This document shows, piece after piece, positions 8,442-15,357 of a DNA stretch of 64,000 nucleotides. Made by a program: the position numbers and the translations under genes. This DNA is from an uncultured Eubacteriales bacterium (GTDB lineage Bacteria > Bacillota > Clostridia > Tissierellales > Peptoniphilaceae). Within the stretch, counting starts at the first letter, position 1. Each line of letters opens with the position of its first letter. The DNA lies in contig UQFH01000001.1 of NCBI GenBank assembly GCA_900540185.1, positions 1 through 64,000 of the forward strand, read 5' to 3'. The notes below the pieces were generated by a model, which saw only the letters and a program-made list of their open reading frames with translations, was not told the origin of the DNA and searched no databases.

Positions 8442-8629
8442 GCCCCTCATTAATCTTTTATCCCTCATTAATCGTTTTTCCCCTCATTAATCTTTTATTC
8501 CCTCATTAATCGTTTATCCCCTCATTAATCGTTTATTCCCTCATTAATCGTTTATTCCCTCATTAATCTTTTATACCCTCTTTAATAGTTTTCCCCTCAT
8601 TTATCTTTTATCCCCTCATTAATCATCTC
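8442..8629 (+). repeat. Tandem repeat, ~10 copies of an 18-19 bp CCCTCATTAATC unit
   Basis: Units vary as CCCTCATTAATCGTTTAT, CCCTCATTAATCTTTTAT and similar. The unit length is not a multiple of three throughout and no open frame spans it. The plus strand is almost devoid of G here, a strong strand asymmetry. Confidence 0.9.
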
Positions 8630-9250
8630 TTTTTTCAATAACATCATATCCTTACAAACTTTTTCATTCTAATCTATTTCATTTTAATTTATTTCATTTT
8701 CAATCAAAACTCTCACAAAAAAGATATTCTCTAAATTTATCCATGTAGTCTATAGTTTGCATGCATAAGATAAATCATCTTTTCTAAAAATCAATTTATA
8801 TAATCAACCAATTTTCGTATAATCATATCATTATATTTCAATTCTCTTACATAATAGTTTTGTTGCTTTTTTGATAAAAAGATTAGTCTATAAATCATTT
8901 TTTCTATAAATTATCTTTCTTAAATCTACACTATCTTCTCCAATATAATTTCTCTTAAATCTACACTACTCTCTCCAATATATTTTTTCTTAAATCTGTT
9001 CTGCTCTCTCCGAAATCCCTTTATCAGAAAACACCCCTCTCATATTATCCATGTAGCATATAGTTTGCATGGATAATATAAAAAACATCTTAACTAAAGT
9101 CCACTTATTAATCAATCAATTTTAATATAATCATCTCACATATACTGAGCATATAATATTTTAAATCTAACACATAGAATTATTGTAAGTTTTACTGATA
9201 AAAAATATTTTCCATTAATTATCTTCTCGTTAAAATATTTTTCCTAAAAT

Positions 9251-9360
9251 TATTATTCCATAGATTATTTTTCCATAGATTATTTTTTCATAGATTATTT
9301 TTTCATAGATTATTTTTTCATAGTTTATTTTTTCTGAAATTATTATTCAATAGATTATCT
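9251..9360 (+). repeat. Tandem repeat, ~6 copies of a 17-18 bp CATAGATTATTTTTT unit
   Basis: Units CATAGATTATTTTTC/T follow one another with small changes (CATAGTTTATTTTTT, CAATAGATTATCTTTT at the end). It sits between hairpin copies 2 and 3 and has no coding frame. Confidence 0.85.
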
Positions 9361-9640
9361 TTTCTATAAATTATCTTTCTTAAATCTACACTACTCTCTC
9401 CAATATAATTTTTCTTAAATCTGTTCTGCTCTCTCCGAAATCCCTTTATCAGAAAACAACCCTCTCATATTATCCATGTAGTCTATAGTTTGCATGCATA
9501 AGATAAATCATCTTTTCCAGAAATCAGTTCGTATAATCGTCACAAAAAGCAACCCCATATAATCTTTATATTATTCTTAAATACTCACCCAAATTTCATT
9601 CTCTTTATAATCATCTTTTCTGGAAATCACCTTATATAAT

Positions 9641-10020
9641 CTCATTAATAAGCTCTTTATTACAAAATTATATACTTACAAATTTTTTCTTCGTTTAAGC
9701 CGTTTAATTTTCAATTACAATTCGCACAAAAAACATTCTCTCTAAAATTCCTGTCCCAGATTATCCATGTAGTGTATAGTTCTCATGCATAATATAAATC
9801 ATCTTTTCTTGAAATCACCTTATGTAATCTTTATATCATCTTTCAAAACTCTAGAAAAATATATTATCTCATTAATCAGCTCTTTATTATAAAATTATAT
9901 ACTTACAAATTCTTTCTTCGTTTAAGCCGTTTAATTTTCAATTACAACTCACACAAAAAACATTCTCTCTAAAATTCCTGTCCCAGATTATCCATGTAGT
10001 CTATAGTTTGCATGCATAAT
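9641..10020 (+). repeat. 153-bp direct duplication (9641-9793 and 9868-10020)
   Basis: Both units start CTCATTAATAAGCTCTTTAT or its variant and end with hairpin copies 4 and 5. The offset is a constant 227 bp without gaps, so the hairpin array grew by duplication of larger blocks. Confidence 0.8.
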
Positions 10021-10598
10021 CTAAAACAATCGTTTAACTAAAATCAGCTTATATAATTAAAACATTATATTTCTAAGCTCTTTAAATAATGTTTACTTAA
10101 GGTTTTTCTGAAAAATAGTCATATTATTCTCAAATTTTTTCTAACTATGTATAATTCTCTGTGAATCACCTTTAAGAAGGTTATTTTCTCTAATTATCCA
10201 TGTAGTCTATAGTTTGCATACGTGATATAAAACATATTTTTCTAAAATCAACTAACATAATCAATAAATTTCCATATAATAATCACCCTTCTTTTAATAA
10301 CATTATATCTTTGCAAATTTTTCTCCTTTCAATCTATTTAATTTTCAATCAAAACTCTCACAAAACACATTCTCACTAAAATATCTCTCCCAAATTTCCC
10401 ATGTAGTATATAATTTTTATGCATATCTAAATTCTATTAAATCAAATATTTTCAATACTTGAAAATTTATTTTTTCACCGAGTCTCTAATCTAATTCTCA
10501 ATAAATTCTAATTTCATCCCGTTTTAACTCAAGCGTTTCTCTAAATAAACTCCGGATTTAACATTAAACAATCGATACTCGGACAGCATATGCGAACA

Positions 10599-10632
10599 CA
10601 AAAAGCGAAAGATTTCTCCTTCGCTTTTCTTT
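10599..10632. terminator. Bidirectional terminator-like hairpin
   Basis: AAAAGCGAA (10601-10609) pairs with TTCGCTTTT (10620-10628). It lies about 90 bp past the nitroreductase stop on the minus strand and marks the right border of the repeat region. Confidence 0.6.
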
Positions 10633-10717
10633 AAATATTCAAAAATTTTTCCGAAAACTCTCAATTAATTTTCGCAATATGTTTAGTTTCTACAATTCCA
10701 CATCGCAAATCTAAATC

Positions 10718-11344
10718 TTAAACAAATTTCGAAATGTCTTTCACATCAAGTCTTACGGATTCGTGGTACTCATAGTCCGCTTTGCCGATTGCGATAATCA
10801 TGACCGGCACATACCTTTCCGGGTCGAGTCCGAATTTTTCCGCGATTATATCTTCCTCGAAACCGCCTATCACATTTGTGTCGTAGCCGTGCGCCCTTGC
10901 GACAAATTGTAGTTGCATCGCCATCAAACTCGAGTCAATTTTCACAACATCGTTCATCTTTTGTCTCGAAAAACTCTTGTATGCCGGAAGGAAAAACCCC
11001 ATCGCGCGCTCTTTAATTTCTTTCAGCATAAATCCAAGTCTCACTGCTTCGGAATAAATCTCGTCGGCTTTTTCGTAGCACTTCATATCGCCGAAAATGA
11101 GTATCATAGCCGAAGAAGTGTCATTTTGCCTGGTGTTAAATTTTGCAAGCGGACGCAGCTTTTCCTTTCCCTCGTCCGACTCCACAACCACAAACCTCCA
11201 CGGCTGTAAATTCACCGAAGACGGTGCCTGTGTCGCTTCCTGCAAAATCTCAATCATTTCCTCCCTTGGAATCTTATAACTCGCATCAAATGACTTGATT
11301 GAATGTCTGTTAAATACAATATCTTTAAAATCGTTATTTCTCAT
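10718..11344 (-). CDS. Nitroreductase family FMN oxidoreductase
   Basis: 208 aa from the ATG at 11344, which follows GGAGG (ATGGAGGATTTATG); an upstream in-frame start exists but lacks a site. Residues near the N-terminus, NRHSIKSFD, and QAPSSVNLQPWRFVVV form the FMN phosphate/isoalloxazine contacts of the nitroreductase fold. GYDTNVIGGFEEDIIAEKFGL and YVPVMIIAIGKADYE near the C-terminus match NfsA/NfsB-like enzymes. Likely an NAD(P)H-dependent flavin oxidoreductase acting on quinones or nitro compounds in the cytosol; substrate unknown. Single-gene unit between repeat DNA and an antitoxin locus. Confidence 0.88.
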   Translation of the reverse strand: MRNNDFKDIVFNRHSIKSFDASYKIPREEMIEILQEATQAPSSVNLQPWRFVVVESDEGKEKLRPLAKFNTRQNDTSSAMILIFGDMKCYEKADEIYSEAVRLGFMLKEIKERAMGFFLPAYKSFSRQKMNDVVKIDSSLMAMQLQFVARAHGYDTNVIGGFEEDIIAEKFGLDPERYVPVMIIAIGKADYEYHESVRLDVKDISKFV

Positions 11345-11467
11345 AAATCCTCCATTTTTTATATATACTAAATAGCTCACGTTCCATTGAAGCTTTAAAA
11401 TTTATTCAATTAAATCCTATTTATCTAATACCCATAATCCCTTCGCATTCATCATCACATAGTTTAA

Positions 11468-11493
11468 ATAAAAAAGAACGCCCTCAAGGCGCA
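11468..11493 (-). terminator. Intrinsic terminator after antitoxin gene
   Basis: Minus strand CGCC-TTGAG-GGCG followed by GTTC and six T. Confidence 0.65.
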
Positions 11494-11559
11494 CTATTAT
11501 TTCATATTCTCTTTATCCGGCATAGAATCATAAATAATATTCATACGAAGCAACAAAAT

Positions 11560-11787
11560 TCATTTTGACGATTCCTCAAAAGCCCTATCATATTTATCCA
11601 TAATCCTATCCGATACATCATCAATCTCATTAAGAGTTAGATCGAGCGGCAATGAGTTATTCCTTATAGACTGCTTAACAAACATATTGAAAGCCACAGA
11701 AATATTTAACCCTAACTTGTTGACTAAATCCTGAAACATCTCCTTATCTTTCTTATCTAGCGATATCGTTAAATTTGTCTTTTCCAT
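11560..11787 (-). CDS. RelB/DinJ-family antitoxin, no toxin partner seen
   Basis: 75 aa: TNLTISLDKKDKEMFQDLVN, then KLGLNISVAFNMFVKQSIRN, the ribbon-helix-helix of RelB/DinJ antitoxins, followed by LPLDL. These proteins bind operator DNA as dimers and neutralise a RelE/YafQ-type mRNA endonuclease encoded directly downstream. Here only ~70 bp separate the stop from a terminator and no RelE-like frame exists on either side, so the gene is orphaned or acts on a toxin elsewhere. ATG at 11787 has AGGAAG upstream. Confidence 0.75.
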   Translation of the reverse strand: MEKTNLTISLDKKDKEMFQDLVNKLGLNISVAFNMFVKQSIRNNSLPLDLTLNEIDDVSDRIMDKYDRAFEESSK

Positions 11788-11844
11788 CTTTTCTCACTTC
11801 CTTTATGTGCATTGTACACCTATTACACATAAATTACAAGCGAG

Positions 11845-12090
11845 CTAATTAAGCACCACAGTCATATATAGCTTTTTCACAACAATAATAAGCTTTACGA
11901 GATAATCATAAATAAAAAAGTAAACCCCTGTTAAATACCTTTCGCCTTTAAAAGAATTCACCTCATTAAAACCTACATACTTGTCGGGAATTTTACCCAT
12001 AATAAAAGGAGCTAATCTTGGAATATCGAAAGCCCCTTTGTCTGTATAATATAATTTATCAAGGTTATTTGTAAACCGTTTGTATACCAT
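11845..12090 (-). pseudogene. Truncated DUF4417-like protein
   Basis: 81 aa. The start contains DIPRLAPFIMGKIPDKYVGF, then NEVNSFKGER and GVYFFIYDYLVK. This resembles DUF4417 proteins, which open with an IP-L-P motif, an IGFN block and a HFFIDDYQFE block and are about 200-230 aa long. Here the frame loses the motif after YDYLVK and ends within 20 residues. DUF4417 proteins are common in phages and mobile elements. Probably a remnant. Confidence 0.45.
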
Positions 12091-12112
12091 AAAATAAAAA
12101 CCTACACATTTG

Positions 12113-12387
12113 TTACCAATCTATGAACTGTAAGTCGTTAAAAGCCTCTTTCAACGTTTTGCCATCCAAAAACTTGGCATTCAAAAGCTCTTCATCAGAA
12201 TTAAAAGTCCTGATAATTTCGCCCCCATGATCATCACGAAGTGCTAAAAATGGCTCTTCCGGATTAATAAAATACAATTTATCTCTATAAGCGAAAAAAT
12301 ATGCCCTGATATTTTAATATCTTCTAATAAATCATCATAACTGCCTTAATCAACAAAATATTCATTGTCTTTTAATTCTCTCATCAT
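12113..12387 (-). pseudogene. Unrecognised small protein with stop and frameshift
   Basis: ATG at 12387 after AAAGGAG begins MMRELKDNEYFVD, then in-frame TAA, then GSYDDLLEDIK. A frameshift near 12310 is needed to continue as AYFFAYRDKLYFINPEEPFL, ALRDDHGGEIIRTFNSDEEL and LNAKFLDGKTLKEAFNDLQF, ending at 12113. The restored product would be about 90 aa. I do not recognise it. Two lesions make it non-functional. Confidence 0.5.
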
Positions 12388-12551
12388 ATTTTCTCCTTTC
12401 ATACATAAACAGGTTTCTATAGTTTTTATGAAATGTTTTTTTAAAATCCTTCAACCCACATTGTACCACCAATAATCTCAACAATCAAACTTTACATTCA
12501 CCATAAAAACCTTGTATATTTAGTTTTAATTTAGACACAAGCTCATCATAA

Positions 12552-12580
12552 TTGTAATTGTCTCAATAAAATGCTATAAT
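12552..12580 (+). promoter_or_regulatory. Sigma-A promoter for the small toxin candidate
   Basis: TTGTAA (12552-12557), 17-bp spacer, TATAAT (12575-12580). The leader then contains ACCTTTC (12591-12597) pairing with GAAAGGT (12603-12609), which would hide the AAAGGTGG ribosome site. Confidence 0.65.
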
Positions 12581-12620
12581 AAACAAAACGACCTTTCAAA
12601 GTGAAAGGTGGAATTTCCAA

Positions 12621-12707
12621 ATGTCTAACTATGAAACAGCGATGTTAATAATATCTCTGATCTCATTAATAATAAGCATAAATAAAAAAGACCGAAATAA
12701 TAAATAG
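12621..12707 (+). CDS. Holin-like small hydrophobic toxin candidate (type I)
   Basis: 28 aa: MSNYETAMLIISLISLIISI followed by NKKDRNNK. The layout (short polar start with Y-E, one membrane helix, basic tail) is that of the Hol_Tox/TxpA-like type I toxins of Firmicutes, such as MSTYEALMLMI-type peptides. A sigma-A promoter lies 41 bp upstream and the leader folds a 7-bp stem over the AAAGGTGG ribosome site, a feature typical of type I toxin mRNAs. No antisense promoter is obvious across the gene, but a separate small RNA gene begins 140 bp downstream. Toxicity is inferred from similarity only. Confidence 0.55.
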   Translation: MSNYETAMLIISLISLIISINKKDRNNK

Positions 12708-12813
12708 TCTTTAAAATAAATATAGCCAAGCAAAGTTTTTAAAATCTGTGGCAAACATCCAAATTTGTGTCAAATTGAAAGCTTTGAAGCATAGAGGAGT
12801 TTTTGATAAACGC

Positions 12814-12842
12814 TTGACACTACTCAATCTTTATGCTATAAT
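12814..12842 (+). promoter_or_regulatory. Consensus sigma-A promoter for small RNA
   Basis: TTGACA (12814-12819), exactly 17 bp, TATAAT (12837-12842). Both hexamers are perfect consensus. Confidence 0.85.
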
Positions 12843-12848
12843 CTAATC

Positions 12849-12974
12849 ATAGACATTGGATAATAATTCCACTGATTTAAAAAGTCCTAATTGGAAAGGC
12901 AAATACCGGAAAATTAAATCTTAATTATGGAGGTACTAAAAAAACTCATGCAAATCAAAGCGTGAGTTTTTTTA
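12849..12974 (+). ncRNA. Candidate small RNA with perfect promoter and terminator
   Basis: About 125 nt between a perfect sigma-A promoter and an intrinsic terminator (ACTCATGC ... GCGTGAGT followed by seven T; 12944-12974). No convincing open frame: the only ATG with a nearby GGAGG would give a 12-residue peptide ending in the terminator stem. Bases 12865-12872 (AATTCCAC) are complementary to 12608-12615 (GTGGAATT), which covers the ribosome site region of the toxin candidate. It matches no RNA family I know. Confidence 0.6.
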
Positions 12975-13172
12975 GTGCTTGAATTAAAATAATAACACTC
13001 TCAGTACATACTCTACACTATAAAACTCAAATTTAAATCGTCGTTTGCCTCTTGCCGTACTCATACATCACCTTTTTAATCGCCTCATCTTATAAACATA
13101 ATCCTTTAAAAAATTCCATCGTCATAAAAACACTTCCTTTCACATTTTTACGAGTTTTGTCTAGAGATTATA

Positions 13173-13212
13173 TTAAAAAAGCAGCTATCGACAAAATGTC
13201 GACAACTGCTTA
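13173..13212 (-). terminator. Intrinsic terminator of the prophage remnant
   Basis: Minus strand AAGCAG-TTG-TCGAC-ATTTT-GTCGA-TAG-CTGCTT then TTTTT. It ends minus-strand transcription from the genes at 13311-14338. Confidence 0.75.
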
Positions 13213-13310
13213 ATAAAACTTATTTGTTTTACACGATTAAATCTAGCTATATAGCCGTTTCTCGTTGTTTTTCGCACGATTGACTCACGATTAACTTTAT
13301 AAACCAATCT

Positions 13311-13415
13311 TTAAGTGTACTTTTCTACAAACGATTCGCACCATTTAACTAAAATTTCAAACAACTTATAAGTGCCCAAAGCTAATATTACTGTTTGAAT
13401 CAATTCTTTAATCAT
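13311..13415 (-). CDS. 34-aa putative membrane peptide
   Basis: MIKELIQTVILALGTYKLFE followed by ILVKWCESFVEKYT. One amphipathic or membrane helix. ATG at 13415 has GAGGG 8 nt upstream. The position after head genes and before a terminator is where phages place small accessory proteins, but no family is recognised. It is too short for strong coding evidence. Confidence 0.35.
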   Translation of the reverse strand: MIKELIQTVILALGTYKLFEILVKWCESFVEKYT

Positions 13416-13455
13416 TTCATTATCCCTCAAATAAAAAAGCACATCTAAAATTTAT

Positions 13456-13626
13456 TTAGTGCGCTTCTTTTTCCCTTTGTTCTCTTCTTTTTTTCATAAA
13501 TTCGGAAAACTTTCTTCTGTTCTCCTCTCCTCGCTTTTTTTCCTCAGGTGTTAACTCATGATAACTTTCCGAGTCTATCCTGGCTCTATAATTTTCATAC
13601 TTTTCTTTACTAGATAGTTTTCCCAT
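13456..13626 (-). CDS. 56-aa charged protein of a prophage remnant
   Basis: MGKLSSKEKYENYRARIDSE, then LTPEEKKRGEENRRKFSEFM and KKRREQREKEAH: entirely helical and about half charged residues. Ribosome site GAGGTG stands 5 nt before ATG 13626. It follows the head-protein remnant by 4 bp and so is in the same transcript. Function unknown. Confidence 0.5.
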   Translation of the reverse strand: MGKLSSKEKYENYRARIDSESYHELTPEEKKRGEENRRKFSEFMKKRREQREKEAH

Positions 13627-13630
13627 AAAA

Positions 13631-14338
13631 TCACCTCATTAGTATATATATATCCAATCCATTGTTGGCTATTTTCTTCAATTCAATATCTGTATTAAAT
13701 AAGAACTCTCTCTGTTTTTTATAATCCGCATGTGCTAACATCTCTACATAAGCTCCGCTAGTTCCTTCAGGGACAATAATGGCAGCATTTGGCTTGCCTC
13801 TAAGCACACCTTTTTTAGTTACTGATGTGCTTAAAAACTTTTTAACTCTACCTTCCAAATTGCTTGGATCAATATCATTTCTATATACAATTATATCATG
13901 TTTTAAAGTACTCTTCAATAATCCATCAGCAATATTAGAAGCATTATTTAACAGCATAATCTCCTCTTCTTTATCAACTGGTATATATCTACCTTCTAAA
14001 TACCCATTTATCTTTTCAAATAATCTTTTACCGTCTGGATCAACGCCATTATAGGTATATTTATTAATTGCTTTTATTTCATCATCAGTTAACTTGTCAA
14101 TCCAATCTTTAGAGTCATCTCTTAATGTATTTACAACCTTAGATAATTCTAACGGATCATAACCGTTAAGCCTTGCAATTTCTTCAACACTCTTGTTATA
14201 AACCGTTTCCGTCACATATTCAACATAACATCTGCAATTAATATCTTCAGATGGAACACCGGTATCTTTCGGATATAAACACCTTGCACCGGACGGCAAC
14301 ACAAATTCCTCATCATCCGGTACTTTCACACCTTCCAT
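13631..14338 (-). pseudogene. Phage minor head protein C-terminus fused to ADP-ribosyltransferase, 5'-truncated
   Basis: The first ~45 residues (TAMEGVKV, EEFVLPSGARCLYPKDTGVP, DINCRCYVEYV) are the conserved end of the SPP1 gp7/Mu F-type head morphogenesis domain, whose Cys-Arg-Cys signature is visible. The remaining ~190 residues have the R-S-E arrangement of ADP-ribosyltransferases: IIVYRN (Arg), KFLSTSV (STS) and KKQREFLF (Gln-x-Glu). Such head-ART fusions are known in Firmicutes phages and are thought to be injected with DNA. The N-terminal two thirds of the head protein are absent; in-frame sequence upstream stops after ~15 more codons. So this is a remnant, though the ART domain itself looks intact. 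Confidence 0.75.
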
Positions 14339-14470
14339 TGCTGTATGTGTGTTGGCATATAATGAGTTGTCTGCAACGGGTCACTTGTACGCAATTATCT
14401 GCTAACGGTCCGACAACTTGTTCCATAAATTTATAATCACACAAAATACATAACTCCCACCATTTTCCGC

Positions 14471-14500
14471 AAAAAAATAAGAGCAGAATAAACTGCTCTT
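14471..14500 (-). terminator. tmRNA terminator
   Basis: Minus strand AAGAGCAG-TTTATT-CTGCTCTT followed by ATTTTTTT, eight bases after the tmRNA 3' end. Confidence 0.9.
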
Positions 14501-14507
14501 TTTGTTT

Positions 14508-14865
14508 TGGTGGAGATGAGGAGAGTCGAACTCCTGTCCAAAAAAACTATGCATCAAGCATCTCCGAGTGCAGATGTTTTTAAAGTTTCCTTCAAATTTC
14601 TAAAACATCAAACTCCGTCCGAAGTAGCTTTTGTTAATTTATATGGCTAAAAGCATCACCAAATAAATCAGCTCGTAAGTTGTTAAGGTCTCAGCCTCCA
14701 CACGAGAGATAGGATTCGAGACGCGCCGCTTTTAATTAAGCAGCAAATGCAAAATTATTATTTTCTTCTGCGTTTAAATTTAGTTGCTCTTTTTTAACGT
14801 AGTTTCGCGAACTACGTCTCGCTTCTTGATACATCCGTATTCCTGTCGAAACCAAATACATCCCC
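14508..14865 (-). ncRNA. ssrA: tmRNA (transfer-messenger RNA)
   Basis: 358 nt. The 5' end GGGGATGTATTTGG pairs with the 3' end CATCTCC ahead of an encoded ACCA. The T-arm GTTCGACTC and the 5' TTTCGACAGG are the universally conserved halves of the tRNA-like domain. The tag frame ends NLNAEENNNFAFAA then TAA, the hydrophobic AA tail recognised by ClpXP. It rescues stalled ribosomes with SmpB, encoded 40 bp upstream. A sigma-A promoter (14876-14904) and a terminator bracket it. The remnant prophage abuts its 3' end, a common integration site. Confidence 0.97.
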
Positions 14866-14875
14866 TCGCACCTTT

Positions 14876-14904
14876 ATTATAGCACATTTCTCCATTTTTT
14901 TCAA
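14876..14904 (-). promoter_or_regulatory. tmRNA promoter
   Basis: Minus strand TTGAAA (14904-14899), 17-bp spacer, TATAAT (14881-14876), placing the start at the mature or near-mature tmRNA 5' end. Confidence 0.8.
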
Positions 14905-15357
14905 TCAGTATTTCATGCGGTCGAGCGCTCTTTTCACATCTCTTTCCTTTTTGGATTCGCGCTTGTCGTAGAGCTTTTTCCCTTGCGCAAGTGCAATTTC
15001 CATCTTTATGAGGCGCCCTTTCGTGTACATCGAAATCGGAATGAGCGTGAGCCCCTTCTCTTTTACCTCTGACGTTATTCGTATAATTTCCCTTTTGTTC
15101 AAAAGAAGTTTTCTGTCGCGATTCGGGTCGCTGTTAAAAAGATTTCCCTCTTTGTACGGCGACACGTGCATGCCGACGACGAAAAATTCGCCGTTTCGAA
15201 CCATGCAGTACGCCTCTTTGAGGTTCGCCTTGCCCGCGCGAATGCTCTTCACTTCGGTTCCGCGAAGTTCGATGCCCGCTTCGTATGTCTTTATTATGAA
15301 GTACTCATGGCGCGCTTTTCTGTTTTGTGCAAGAATTTTTTCGTTGTTATCTGCCAT
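14905..15357 (-). CDS. smpB: tmRNA-binding protein SmpB
   Basis: 150 aa from ATG 15357 (GGAGGATGAAG before it): MADNNEKILAQNRKARHEYF, then GIELRGTEVKSIRAGKANLK, GMHVSPYKEGN, RDRKLLLNKREI and ALAQGKKLYDKRESKKERD. All SmpB landmarks are present, including the basic C-terminal tail that enters the mRNA channel. It overlaps the end of rnr by 11 bp; the order rnr-smpB-ssrA is the classic Gram-positive trans-translation cluster. Confidence 0.97.
   Translation of the reverse strand: MADNNEKILAQNRKARHEYFIIKTYEAGIELRGTEVKSIRAGKANLKEAYCMVRNGEFFVVGMHVSPYKEGNLFNSDPNRDRKLLLNKREIIRITSEVKEKGLTLIPISMYTKGRLIKMEIALAQGKKLYDKRESKKERDVKRALDRMKY

Larger units (their letters stand above)
8737..10427. repeat. Seven dispersed 34-bp hairpin elements
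   Basis: Copies at 8737-8769, 9044-9077, 9469-9502, 9760-9793, 9987-10020, 10193-10226 and 10394-10427. Each reads ATTATCCATG, a 14-nt spacer near TAGTCTATAGTTTG, then CATGCATAAT. The 9044 copy has CATGGATAAT and so is a perfect 10-bp inverted repeat; most others keep one C-C mismatch. The total length is constant while the flanks vary. Copies 4-7 are about 200-230 bp apart. Confidence 0.85.
8235..10598. other. Gene-free, repeat-filled 2.3 kb region
   Basis: No coding frame with a ribosome site on either strand. It is built from the 18-19 bp tandem array (8442-8629), seven copies of a 34-bp inverted repeat (8737-10427), a 17-18 bp array (9251-9360) and two larger direct duplications (8901-9077 with 9361-9502; 9641-9793 with 9868-10020). 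C greatly exceeds G on the plus strand throughout. I see no phage, transposase or RNA gene family in it. Confidence 0.8.

Noticed and set aside
8442..10427. CRISPR array
   Set aside because: Repeats are either tandem without spacers (18-19 bp) or 200-400 bp apart; no cas genes and no uniform spacer length.
12934..12972. 12-residue peptide MEVLKKLMQIKA in the small RNA
   Set aside because: Its codons coincide with the terminator stem and the upstream GGAGG lies within the reading frame itself; more likely chance.
13166..14460. Functional prophage
   Set aside because: Only a truncated head gene and two tiny frames remain; no integrase, repressor, portal or tail genes in the window.
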